Below are positions 35,621 through 47,583 of a DNA stretch of 64,000 nt, piece after piece; position 1 is the first letter of the stretch; each line of letters begins with the position of its first letter. Both the position numbers and the translations under genes were made by a program. Below the pieces are notes generated by a model that made no database searches, was not told where the DNA came from, and saw only the letters and a program-made list of their open reading frames with translations. Source of the DNA: Culex pipiens pallens (taxonomy: Eukaryota; Arthropoda; Insecta; Diptera; Culicidae); the NCBI RefSeq assembly GCF_016801865.2, contig NC_068937.1, positions 11,589,605 through 11,653,604 of the forward strand, read 5' to 3'.

Positions 35621-37214
35621 TATCTTTTAGATTAAAATAAATGAAAAATAAACAAAATTCAACACTTTTTTAGGGACATAAAATTCCTTCTTTTCAGAAA
35701 AACCAAGAATTAGCGACAAATCTTTGATTAAGTTCTGATTGTTTGGAAAAAAAATTGTAATGAAAAAATTTTACTCATTTTTGTTTCAAATTATAAATAA
35801 AATTTGCAATCACAAAGTACGTAAAAGTTAAATGTTAATTTAGTGACAATTTGCAAGTTTAAGTCATATTTATGTAATTTTTTAAAATCACAGTTTTTTT
35901 TATTAAGAAATTGTGCTCATGTTTGTCAATTTAAAAAAAATTGAATCCCCTGCATATTTTTGTTCAATTTTTGGATCTTTGAAAAAAATCAAAAAATAAT
36001 TCTTACATTTCAAAATTGAAAGCTTCCCTATAACTGTCATTATTTTATCCCTTTTAAAATGTTAGCGTTGATCTAACCAAAACGTTTAATTTTTTGAGGG
36101 CTTATTGGGCAACACTGAGAGAATTATATATTTTCGTGTAGAAGTTTCTCTCAGCCCTTCAAAAATATTTTTACCAAAACTCAAAAACTTGAAAACGGTG
36201 CATTATTTCAAAATTACACTAAAGAACTGAAGAAACGTATTTTTTTTTACTATTTTAAAGTTTTATTTTTAACCTTTTTTTTCAAATAATTCATAATTTG
36301 ATCATAGACTATCTGCCAATTCTGAAAGTTAATCGTGTTTTTTTTGGAACAAAATTTTTAATATCAAAAAGTGATTTGAAAAATCACCAAAAAAAATTCC
36401 GTGTATGATTTTTTTCGGTATAAAAACGCCTTTATTCATACTTACAATTTTGCCGAAGACAAAAAAATGACCAAAAATTCCTTTAAGAGATACAGATTTT
36501 TTTTTTTACTTTTTGCGCACATTTGTTAAAAAAAACATTTTGGCCAAACCCCAAAAAAATTAATGAAGTCTATTTTGTAGAGACTTCCCAGCATGTTTGA
36601 TTGTGAAAAACTGCATGGAAATGTTGCTTCTCAAGCATTAATACTAAATTTGAATATTTTGTTTTGCTTCATTTAACACTCAGTTATAATAATGCTTTTG
36701 GAATAATGCAAAATTAATGTTACATAAAAAATATGTAAATTTACATCTTTTGATATGTAATTGCATACATTTTACATGAATTGAGGTAAAATTTTATCAA
36801 AAAGATAGTAATATTCAACCTTTTGAAAAATGGTGAGTTGAAATTTTAAGTGGTAATTAATTTTATGTGTAAAAACTCGACGATGATATTTTTTTTTAGT
36901 TTTTAATTTAAAATTTCTTATTTTTTCTAACGTGTAATTTTTTTCAAAAATTATGATTGTTTTTTATTGATTTTTTAAGTAATTTTTTTTTGAATTTGAT
37001 AATCTTACACTTTTCTTAACATTATTTGTAATAATATTATTGAAGTGTCTGTAACGGAAAAGTAATTTCTAAAAGATTTTTTTTTTAATGTGGATTTATA
37101 ATCTAATATTTTTTTAATTGTTAATTACTTTCAAAACAATCCATTTTTAACCTGATTAATGTCTATAGAAAATGTTTGGTTTATAATAGTTTTAATAAAT
37201 AAAATAAAAAAAAA
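35621..37214. other. AT-rich intron sequence with repeat fragments
   Basis: R1 landmark ACAATTTTGCCGAAGACA at 36444-36461 and a fragment resembling the region just beyond the 11557-12325 element at 36690-36825. No gene recognised. Confidence 0.5.
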
Positions 37215-38170
37215 GATTTAAAAAACCGATCAAGAATAGAACACCAGAGCAGTTCTCTAGGATTTCGGCCATTCGATTTTTTTTTGTTTTTTTTAATCCG
37301 ACTGAATTTTTTTTGGTGCCTTCGGTATGCCCAAAGAAGCCATTTTGCATCATTAGTTTGTCCATATAATTTTCCATACAAATTTGGCAGCTGTCCATAC
37401 AAAAATGATGCATGAAAATTCAAAAATCTGTATCTTTTGAAGGAATTTTTTGATCGATTTTGTGTCTTCGACAAAGTTGTAGGTATGGATACGGACTACA
37501 CTGGAAAAAAATTATACAAGGTAAAAAAAAAATTGGTGATTTTTTATTTAACTTTTTATCACTAAAACTTGATTTGCAAAAAAAAACACTATTTTTATTT
37601 TTTTGATATGTTTTAGAGGACACCAAATGCCAACTTTTCAGAAATTTCCAGCTTGTGCAAAAAATCATTGAGCGAGTTATGATTTTTTGAATCCATACTG
37701 ATTTTTTCAAAAAATCGAAATATCGGTCGCAAAAATTTTTAAACTTCATTTTTCGATGTAAAATCAAATGTGCAATCAAAAAGTACTTTAGTGAAATTTT
37801 GATAAAGTGCACCGTTTTCAAGTTAAATCCATATTTAGGTGACTTTTTTGAAAATAGTCGCAGTTTTTCATTTTTTTAAATTAGTGCACATGTTTGCACA
37901 CTTTAAGAAAAAATATTTTTGAAAAGCTGAGAAAATTCTCTATATTTTGCTTCTTCTGACTTTGTTGATACGACCTTTAGTTGCTGAGATATTGCAATGC
38001 AAAGGTTTAAAAACAGGAAAATTGATGTTTTCTAAGTTTCACCAAAACAACCCACCATTTTTCACTTTCGATATCTCAGCAACTAATGGTCCGATTTTCA
38101 ATGTTAAAATATGAAACATTTGTGAAATTTTCCGATCTTTTCGAAAACAATATTTTAATAATTTTCAAAT
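37215..38170. repeat. Dispersed repeat R1, longest uninterrupted copy
   Basis: Carries the landmarks TTTCGGCCATTCGATTTTTT, CATATAATTTTCCATACAAA, AAAGTTGTAGGTATGG and ATCTCAGCAACTAATGG in order. The section 37560-37870 is the reverse complement of 29020-29440 and lacks the MITE found there. Noncoding. Confidence 0.75.
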
Positions 38171-38970
38171 CAAGACTAACATTTTAAAAGGTCGTAATAA
38201 TGTTATCTCATAATTTTTTAATTATTAATTTCTTTCAAAACAATCCATTTTCAACCTGGTTAATGTCTTCATTTTATCAACTTTCCATAGAAAATGTTTA
38301 GTTTATAATAGTTTTTTTTTATAAATAATAAAAAAAATATTTCAAAAACCGATAAAGTAAAGAACACCGTAATAACTTCATTTTTGATGCCTCCATTTCC
38401 CAAACACTTACACAACGATGACATTTCAGTTTCTGTTTTTGGGAGAGAGCTGATACCGCCGGGTCAGAATCCATTTTCAGGTCATTTTAACCCAATTTTT
38501 TGTGGCGTGATAAAAAAATGGTCTGACCCTTTTCCCAAACGCAATCGATTGAGATGCGTCCCACAACGTGTTATGTCAGAAAGAGTTTTTTTTTTGCGAT
38601 GATGATAGTTGATAATTTTTTTTGCGAAGTGAAAATTGATTACTTTAGCGAATCATCAGTTTTTATCAGAAAAACGATTTGTATGCAAAGTGGCACTCTT
38701 TAATTCCCCTCTCCTGGCAATTTATTCTCCATAAAATGAAAAGAAGACGAGCCAAATTTCAATATCAGACCGATAAAAATAAACATTTCTCCAACGATCT
38801 CCAATAATAATAAGCCCACAGATTGACACCTCCAAGTCAAATCATTCGCACCCTCTCTCCTGTGAACGCCCAAAATCTATGCAAAAGAGGTCGTCCCACT
38901 CCCGGTCTGTCAGTCTGTTTCTGATTTTCCACAAAGTTTGCCCAGAGTTGGTCAGGCCACCACCACTCGA
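38171..38970. other. Low-copy intron sequence
   Basis: AT-rich to 38360, then mixed. No coding region is recognised; the open frame 38384-38602 has no motif. Confidence 0.5.
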
Positions 38971-39493
38971 CCCGAGCAGGGGTAAATAACACGGGAATAC
39001 CAAATTTTGGTATTACTTGGGCAAATAACAGCGACCAAAATGTGCCCTTGGTTGCCCAGTAATAGATGGTAAAATACCATGAAATCATACCAAAAGCTTG
39101 TATGTGGAAGGGCACAACAATACCAAACCATGTTATTCCAAAGGTAAAATAATACCACAAAATAAAATCATTTCAATACCAAGTTGAGGTCCTCTGGATT
39201 TTTGAACATTGCTTGAATACCAAAACTTGGTATTGTCATGGTTTTAATTTTAGGTATTCCCGCGCCCTTGGAAAATCATATTTTGGTATTCCTGTGGTCT
39301 TCCACAAACATGATTTTGGTATGATTTCATGGTATTTTACCATCTATTACTGGGCAACCAAGATCACATTTTGGTCGCTGGTATTTGCACAAGTAATACC
39401 AAAATTTGCTATTTTCATACCATTTTTAGTGCAGCAGTTGCAGTTAGTGAAAAAACGGAAATGATCCTTATGCAACACCCAAATCTACTCACC

Positions 39494-39586
39494 TGATGAT
39501 TCCATGTTGTTTTTAGTGATATTCTTCACCACACCGAATGCATTTGTCATTGATGAACGGCTGTACTTGAAGTTCTTGAAGCTTCT
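39494..39586 (-). other. Exon-like segment inside the 1.9-kb element, probably chance
   Basis: On the minus strand an AG acceptor with pyrimidine-poor context precedes an open frame starting SFKNFKYSRSSMTNAFGVV, ending near a GTGAG donor-like sequence. It has no resemblance to nAChR exons and lies in a transposable element, so I do not call it an exon. Confidence 0.2.
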
Positions 39587-39668
39587 GAAAAATAACAAGA
39601 TTGAAAAATAAGTATTATTAAAATGAAACTGGATTGAAATTCACCAAAATTCAATAATCTGTTGATTG

Positions 39669-40690
39669 ACTCGTTTTTCAAAGTATTTGGTTATCCCAAC
39701 TTAGAGAAATTTCAACGTTTTTGAAAAAAATATTAGTGGGTATATCTCAAAAAAAAATTTAAATCAGCTATAACATTTTTGGGTTTCAAGTCATTTTAGC
39801 GCAAAATTAATTATCTCGCCAAAAATTTAAAAAAAAAATCCATAGTTTCAGAGAAAATTGATGGAACCTTTCAATACCAAAATAATACCAAAATGTGGCA
39901 TCCTGACTTAGAAAATTTTCCACAATTTCAAGTCATTTCTGTAGGGGGTATATCAAAAATGTTTAAAATCAAGTTTGAAATTTCCGGTTTTCAATGAAAG
40001 CATTCGCTTTGAGACATCATTTTAGAGCAAAATTAATTATTTTGTCAAAATTGGTCAAAATTTTCCCATAGTTTCAGAGGAAATTGATATAACACCTTAA
40101 TACCAAAATAATACCAAAATGTGCCATCCTGACTTAGAACATTTTCCACAATTTCAAGTCATTTCTGTAGGGGGTATATCAAAAATGTTTAAAATCAAGT
40201 TTGAAATTTCCGGTTTTCAATGAAAGCATTCGCTTTGAGACCTCGTTTTAGCGCAAAATTAATTATTTTGTCAAAATTGGTCAAAATTTTCCCATAGTTT
40301 CAGAGGAATTTGATAAAACACTTTAATACCGTCATCAGGGGTGACATTGGGTCTGGGGGGTGAAATTGGGTCATACAAAAATGCTTAAATTTGTATGACC
40401 CAATCTCACCCCCCAGACCCAATGTCACCCCTGATGACGGTACCAAAATAATACCAAAATGTGCCATCCTGACTTAGAACATTTTCCACAATTTCAAGTC
40501 ATTTCTGTAGGGGGTATATCAAAAATGTTTAAAATCAAGTTTGAAATTTACGGTTTTCAATGAAAGCATTCGCTTTGAGACATCATTTTAGCGCAAAATT
40601 AATTATTTTGTCAAAATTGGTCAAAATTTTCCCATAGTTTCAGAGGAATTTGGTAAAACACTTTAATACCAAAATAATACCAAAATGTGG
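39669..40690 (+). repeat. 226-bp tandem units within the 1.9-kb element
   Basis: Unit landmarks ATCCTGACTTAGAA, TGTAGGGGGTATATCAAAAA and GCGCAAAATTAATTA recur. GTG(G/C)CATCC starts at 39895, 40121 and 40461: spacings 226 and 340. The extra 114 bp equals the 112-bp MITE plus its 2-bp target duplication. An older, diverged unit precedes at about 39684-39894. Confidence 0.9.
40329..40440. mobile_element. MITE, 112 bp, near-perfect hairpin, TA target duplication
   Basis: Two 51-bp arms (40329-40379 and 40390-40440) with one mismatch and a 10-nt loop; ends CCGTCATCAGGGGTGACATT. TA at 40327-40328 and 40441-40442. The sister tandem unit shows the unoccupied sequence CTTTAATACCAAAATAATAC. This identifies a Tc1/mariner-type MITE. 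Near-identity of the arms suggests a young insertion. A related end lies at 43939. Confidence 0.95.
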
Positions 40691-40879
40691 TGTTCGACCA
40701 TTGACAAATTCTGCAATTTTGCAATATCAAAACAATACCTTAAATTGGTATGATACCACATTTTGCTCTTGCATAATCCTTTAGACAAATTTTTAAGGGT
40801 CCAGGAATACCAAAATTTGGTATTGATACCAGAGAAAGGTATTATTACGCATTTCCCTTGTTATTTACCCATGCTCGGG

Positions 40880-42842
40880 GAGTCGAGCAAGCACGAAAAG
40901 TCAACATAATAATGGTCTTATCGATTTAACTTTCGATAATAAATCTGCAAATCTGCTGCTGCGGAAGCGCTGACCTGGCCGGTAGCGAAAAGTTCTCGAA
41001 GGTTCTCTGGGTTGGTTCTTGCCTTGGGTTACTTGAAATTATTGTTATATTATTATTTAAAAAATGAGAAATCTTTAAAATGACAAATTTTCGCTAAAAT
41101 AAAAAAAAGAAAATTCATTACATCAAACAAAAAAAAATAAAATTTAAAATCAGCCAAAACTACATCCTTCTACCCTTTTTAACCAAAAGTGTTCCTTGCG
41201 AAAGAGAGTCCAGTAAACCTGCCATCGTCATCATTATCTTGGGGTGAAAATTGGAGCCGGTTTCGTTTCGTTCCAGTATCGAAGCCATGAAAAAGGGCAA
41301 CGAAATGGTCTTCATCGACACGACGATGAGAGCAAGCCCAAAGGCGGCGCGTCGGTCAGACCATCGATATATTTTTTTTTGTTGGGTTTTGAGGGAAAAG
41401 TGGGAAGGTTAGGAAGGTTAGGAGGGAGGCTTTTCCGGGGTGCAGAAATGACCAACAGGGTCGAATAGAGCGAGATGTTGTGAATCGTTCTGTGGAAAGT
41501 TTCGATTTGAATTGATTGATTTCGGACAGAACGAATCAATCAACGTTTTGTTCGATTTCGAGCCAATTTAGACGGAATTGTTAGATTTGTTCGTTGAGAT
41601 TTAGTGTGAATGTCTTTTTTTGACCTGTTTTTTTTGCATTTTCAATATTCAAGCATCAAAATTATATACTTTTGCTGCTCAATTGGCCATAATTTTAAAA
41701 AGTTGTTGGTATATCTCAAAATATGTCACTTTTCGAATTTTCATTTTACTTTTTTCTAGAGTCTCAAAATTCATACCTTGGTTCTGGAGAGAGCGTATTC
41801 AGTAGCGATTCTTGTGATAGTGACAAACGGTAGGAATTCATCAGAGGAGATTTGCGTCGCGTCCGATTTGTGCTCACGAGTAAAGGGGAGAATTTTAATG
41901 CAAACAAGACCCTTAGTGTTAGAGGAGCCAAACATTAAAATAAAGCTTTGATAAAAAAAAATTAAAATAAAAAAGATCACAAAACATCGTCATATATGCT
42001 TCAAACATACTAATATTTTTCTAAAAATTCAAATTGGGAAGTAAACCTAAATTTTGCATGATTTTTTTTTATTTTGTTTTGTTTCTGTAACCTCTTAAAA
42101 TGTTTACAAAATATTTTTTTTAATATTTAACTTTTTAGTATGTTCAATATGTGTATAGAACAAGTTCAAATTCAGTATGAATTTTATCAACTTTTTTTTT
42201 GTGCCAAATCTAAAATCTCCATCGAATACCGTTCATATAATTATATCGCAAAAGCAATATTTTTTTCGTATTGAATATAGTTTCATTGAATTTTAATTAA
42301 ATTTTCGTGTCTTTTTTTGGCACACTTGATTTTTTCAACACATTTTTTGGTAAAAAAAAAACTTATTTTATAACAATATTTGTCAAATAGTGTTGCCAAA
42401 AATGAAAAAAATGTCAATATTGAGTATGCCATTTATACATTGTATGCAAGATACATAATTTACGAAAAAAGCTCAACTTTACAACAAAAATACGAACTAA
42501 AATAAACAATCATTGTATAGTGTAAATTATTCAATACTTTTAAATACTTATATTTTGGAGAATTTTAAAGGGGAGAACTGACAAACACTTGAAACAAAAT
42601 TTGCAATGGCCTAGATTCAAATTTCATGATAAAATAAAATTGAAAAAAATTGAAAAATTTTAATTATAACAAAATTATTTAATTCGAAAAATAAATCGTT
42701 TTTTTAATTAAATTATGTGAAATTGTGATGTAAGTGTCAACCAAAGTCAAATTTTAAATAAGTTATATCAACAGTGAAGTAATTTTTTAAATACTCAATT
42801 ATTTGAAAATATACTGCATTTTAAAGCATTTTTTTTTTAAAT
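40880..42842. other. Intron sequence, partly low copy
   Basis: 40900-41600 is moderately GC-rich with no recognised gene; the rest is AT-rich. A phrase CAAAATTTGCAATGGCCTA at 42596-42614 recurs, diverged, at 44405-44423 and marks a small dispersed repeat. Confidence 0.5.
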
Positions 42843-42845
42843 TTA

Positions 42846-43337
42846 GGCCGTTGCAAATATTTTTTGAAGTTTATGTCCCTCGACTCTGGTCGGGATCGAG
42901 GGGGGGGGGGGGGACAAAAAATAAAAAAAATACATAAAATTCAAATAACAAGCAATGGTCTCAACATTTGAATGAAAAAAGTGTTTTAAAATGCATTTTA
43001 CACCTGCTCAGTTGTTTTGCAATCATTAGTTTTCAAAATATCCAAGTATTGAAGAGATTTATTTTTTTCGCCGAAAAAAAAACTTTTTGCGGTGCTGTAC
43101 ATTGAAATTTCACAAAAAATAAAAATATTGTGGATCGATCACAGACATGCTAAATATGGTTTTAAACGCAGGAAAATGCATTTCTAATGGCTTTCAGTTG
43201 GCTAGACTTCTATTTCCTTTAAAAGTTTGAATTTTTTTAGAAAAAATATTATTTTTTGCCCCTTGATTTTTCGGACCGATTTTGAAGGGGGAGGGGGGGG
43301 GGGGCGACATAAACTTTGAAAAATATTTGCAACGGCC
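42846..43337. mobile_element. MITE family M2, copy 2, TTA target duplication
   Basis: A 492-bp element with ends GGCCGTTGCAAATATTTTTT and the complement of AAAATATTTGCAACGGCC, flanked by TTA at 42843-42845 and 43338-43340. Its interior matches 7694-8127. G-runs of 10-14 sit near both ends (42899-42914 and 43286-43303), mirrored as the two sides of the subterminal region. No protein encoded. Confidence 0.9.
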
Positions 43338-43340
43338 TTA

Positions 43341-46300
43341 CGATACGATAGTTAAATAAAAAGGTTAAAAGGTAAAACTTAAAAATAGTACCGAATTTGA
43401 ACTGCACATATTGAAAATACTAAAAAGTTCAATATTTTCAAAAAAAAAAGAATTTTGAAACATTTTAGAGGTTACAGAAACATAACTAAATTGTAAAAAA
43501 ATCATGTGAACTTTAGGATAACTACCCAATTTGAATTTAATAAAAATATTAGCTTGTTCGAAGCATAAATGACCGTTGATTCCAACTAAATATGAGTTTT
43601 TACTGAATTTTTTCAATTATGAAAAAATACCACGTTTTAAAGAAATATTCTATTTTTTATAATTTGCAATGAAGGTTTCAAACGACTCTAAATTCTGTTA
43701 AGATTTTCAATAGATTAGAGATTTTACTTCAAACACTAAAAATACAAATAAAATTTTATAAATTTTAAATATGAGTAGGTATCAAATGTAGTCAAGATTC
43801 TCATTCGCTTTAACTAAGAGTTTTTTTTTCGCAATTTATTAAAATTTTCGCAAAGTATCGTTTTTAAAAAAATACTCATTTTTTATAATTTGCTAGATGG
43901 ACATAAACCGACGCAAAAGTCTGTCAATATTTTCAATACCGTCAGTGGGGGTGACATTGGGTCAAAATGATTTTTTTACGGATTTTAAAATCTCTCAGGT
44001 TCTTTCAGGTTGTGTAGGGGACATCTTAAGAAAACTTTGCTGCAAACATCATGTTCCTAGAGCAAATCTTGTCATTTTGGAAGCTGGCTAAAGTTGTAGT
44101 ACTTTTTTTGGCCAAGAATTACTTCTAAAAAACAACTTTTTTTTAATTGCTCGAAAAATACCTAAAAGTTTAAAAATCTCCACTCTTACACTGTTGCATT
44201 TGAATACGATTCAAACAAGTATTGGATGACTTGATTTCCCCCACTCTAGAGCATCCAATTCGAGAATCAATTTAGTTTTATTTGAGAGTTTATCAATTCC
44301 ACCATATTTTGGGAAAATGTTGATAAATAGTTAGAAAAATAGTAATCCTACGTTAACAAATTTTTGAAATATTTTTATAGGTTGAAAGAAAACACAAACT
44401 TTAAAAACAATTTGCAATGGCCTATACTCAAATTTCACAGTAAAATATTGTAAAATAATCTAATAAATCCGAAAGGAATTTTCACAACACATACATTTTC
44501 AGAATAAAAAAAACTTTTTATCAACTCAAGTCATATGAAATTGTGATTTAAAAGTGGAACAATGTCTTATTTTGAGTGAAATAAACCAACATTAAATGAA
44601 CTTTTTTCAACATTAAATCACATTTTTTTTTTCAAATTGTGCATTAAAAAAGGTGAAAAAATTTGTAAATACTCATAAACTTTGACAAAATACCGTAATT
44701 ATCCGTATTTATTTTTAGAGGTTTCATTTTAAAATACTCACATTTTTACGGAAAATCAGCTTCTTATTACCTTTAATTTAGAAGACTTGAAATATGGGTA
44801 TCAAATTTTGTTAAAAGATTTTAAATGGTTTGAGGTTTTAATGCAAAATATTAAAAAAAAATTTATAGTATTTTTATCATAATTTTAAATTTATCAGCTC
44901 AAAGTGCATGAATTTCAGTTTTTGACTATTCCAAAGAATAAGAGATTAAGCGACTCTCCATTGTTGTTGTATCTGAGAATATTGTTTTGAAAGCAGAAAA
45001 CTGCGAAAGGGATGCTGATGAGAATATGTCGAAAGGCCGAAAATGAGTTTGTTTCCCCTGAGTATCAAAGTACGCAAAAGTTAGGATTTTCGATAAAACA
45101 AAACTGTATGATTTTAAAATTCTCCAATGTTAAAAAAATAACGTATTTTTTAAAAATTCTCAAAAAAATAATGATTGTGTTTATGGATCACAAATTCGCA
45201 TATGATTTTAATTGATTTATGGGTTTTTTACGAGATATTTTAATTATCACAACATATCGTACTTTTTGGAAAAAAAAACATAATTTGAAAAAAACTTTAC
45301 ATAAATTTTCACAAGATTAGATTTTTTAATTTCACAATTTTAACAATGTAATTTTTATGCAAAAACCCACATTTTTTTCCTGAAATTTTACAAATCTAAA
45401 TTCAACCTTGCCGAATCACAACGATATCATTCCTCTCAAATTTCACCCAAATTTTGCGAGCTGCTGCCGACACTGCCGCGTCCATCAAATTTATCGCTTA
45501 CAGGGCACATCCTCACCGTCCGAGAGTCAGAGAGTCAGATCCTACCCAAACCGGGGGAGGTGTAACATCCCGTGGGACTCAGCCAGAACTCAAAACGGCA
45601 CAGGTCACACTGCACAAAGTGGCAGAGATTAGTCCTGGATGATTTTTTTTTTGTAATTTTTGAGTGAGGAAAAAGTTTTTTCCTTTATCTCGTTGCATAA
45701 ATTATGCAATCCGGAATGCACCATTCGACGACTGGCCACTTTGCATTGGAACGGTGGGGAATGTCACTGGGAATTTTTGGGGACGAGAGGAAGGGGTTCA
45801 GAGTTTTGAGCTGGATTGTCGGAAAAGTTTGATTGCATTTCTGCGTTGTTTTATTGGAGCGTGTCAGATTATCTGGCATATCTGTCTAGGGGGAGATAAT
45901 TGGCTTTTGATTTGAAATTGTTGACAAATTTGAAAGAATAATTTAAAAATTGGAAAGAGAAAGAAGATTTTTGGAAGCAATTTGTACAAATTGATGTATT
46001 CTTTAAATTTTGAAACTATTTTTGACATTTAAGAAATACACTCTAATAAAAAACAATTTCAGTGCAGTGTAAACAGACTCTCAACAGTCCTATCTAATTT
46101 CCATCCGAAATCTGCCTACCATAAAGAGAAAAGCGAAACTTTTCCTTCCAAACCGGGGGAAAAAAACTTTCCCATTTCGCACATTCAGCGGCGTGTGATT
46201 TAATTCGTTTTTCTAACATATGAAAATTTCTGTGCCCAAACGCCAAACTTTTCACCAGCAAGCGGAGGTCACGCTCCGGCAGCGTTTCCAGCTTGTAAAG

Positions 46301-46784
46301 CCCGGTTCCGGTTCGGAAAACATTTTTCCGAGGGCTCAAACTTTTGGACCGGAAAACCGGAACACACACTAGAGGGAGGGGGGAAGTGCTTTTACTGCTA
46401 GTTGGAACATCATTTTCACTGGCTGGATGAGAAAGGAAGGACATTCTCTCTCTCTCTCTTGAAAAAAAAAATGAAAATCCTTGAAAATGATACCGGCTTA
46501 TGGGTGGGGAGATTTCCTCAATTTGAGCGGACTCCTTACATGTACGTGAGTTTTGTCAAGCGAAGCGAAAATTTCCACTCGGAAAATGCTCTCAATTTGG
46601 GAAGGATTTCCTCGGATTCTTTTGTTGAGGTGAAACTGAAATCGGAACTGACAGGCTCTAATTTGACGCGAGATCATTAGGTGCTGTCAATTGTTGAAGT
46701 TGTTCCAGCGATTGTTAGTGACGGTTGTTCTTTGAGAATTAATTTCGAATGTAGCTTTACACAGAGTCCTCAGTAATTGGAAAC
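43341..46784. other. AT-rich intron sequence, low copy, no gene recognised
   Basis: 43341-45400 is AT-rich with short repeat fragments. 45400-46680 has higher GC and several overlapping short open frames on both strands (for example 45408-45632, 46094-46444), none with family motifs or convincing splice sites. It might hold regulatory sequence but nothing specific can be shown. Confidence 0.5.
43937..43965 (+). repeat. Single MITE end related to the 112-bp element
   Basis: TA followed by CCGTCAGTGGGGGTGACATT closely resembles the end of 40329-40440. I find no clean matching right end nearby, so this is a decayed or partial element. Confidence 0.7.
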
Positions 46785-46905
46785 ATCATTTTATCATTTA
46801 TCATTTATCATTTATCATTTATCATTTATCATTCATCATTTATCATTTATCATTTATCATTGATCATTTATCATTTATCATTTATCATTTATCATTTATA
46901 ATTTT
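46785..46905 (+). repeat. 7-bp minisatellite ATTTATC
   Basis: About 17 copies of a 7-bp unit with two point variants (ATTCATC, ATTGATC). It lies next to the 10-bp block of array E, as the TTTTTAG 7-bp array lies next to the 10-bp block of array G. Confidence 0.9.
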
Positions 46906-47583
46906 ATCTAAACAAAATCAACAAAATGAACCAAATCAATAAAATCACAAAAAAAATCAACAAATGAACAGAATCAACAAAATCACCAAAAAAATCAAAA
47001 AAAATAAAAAAATCAACAAAATCAACAAAATTAAAAAAATTACACAAAATCACACAAAATCACACAAAATTACACAAAACCACACAAAATCACACAAAAT
47101 CACAAAATCACACAAAATCACACAAAATCACACAAAATCACACAAAATCACACAAAATCACACAAAATCACACAAAATCACACAAAATCATACAAAATCA
47201 AACAAAATCACACAAAATCACACACAATCACACAAAATCTCACTAAATCACACAAAATTGACAAAATTAACAAAATTGACAAAATCACACAAAATCACAC
47301 AAAATCACACAAAATCACACAAAATCACACAAAATCACACAAAATCATACAAAATCAAACAAAATCACACAAAATCACACACAATCACACAAAATCTCAC
47401 TAAATCACACAAAATTAACAAAATTGACAAAATCACACAAAATCACACAAAATCACACAAAATCACACAAAATCACACAAAATCACACAAAATCACACAA
47501 AATCACACAAAATCACACAAAATCACACAAAATCACACAAAATCACACAAAATCACACAAAATCACACAAAATCACACAATAT
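46906..47583 (-). repeat. 10-bp minisatellite CACACAAAAT, left flank of array E
   Basis: Begins with irregular AAAATCAAC/AAAATGAAC units (46911-47040) and continues as CACACAAAAT. A compound segment with CATACAAAATCAAAC, CACACAATC and CTCACTAAAT plus embedded 9-bp units occurs twice, 157 bp apart (47191 and 47348). The second copy lacks one 9-bp unit, so 9-bp and 10-bp repeats have been duplicated together. Confidence 0.95.

Larger units (their letters stand above)
38971..40879. mobile_element. 1.9-kb nonautonomous element with CCCGAGCA ends
   Basis: Ends CCCGAGCAGGGGTAAATAAC (left) and the complement reading CCCGAGCATGGGTAAATAAC (right), one mismatch in 20. Inside the left end is an inverted repeat with about 150-bp arms (38996-39144 and 39266-39413) sharing AGTAATAGATGGTAAAATAC. 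Then comes a 226-bp tandem array to about 40690. The phrase AATACCAAAAT is scattered throughout. No transposase or reverse transcriptase is encoded. Flanks contain CTCGAC and GAGTCGAG, so the target duplication could not be fixed. Superfamily unknown. Confidence 0.8.

Noticed and set aside
39494..39586. Possible extra exon on the minus strand
   Set aside because: Lies inside a transposable element and does not resemble any receptor segment; the splice-like ends are probably chance.
45408..45642. GC-richer overlapping frames, possible exon
   Set aside because: Two overlapping frames with equal openness, no recognised motif and no paired splice sites.
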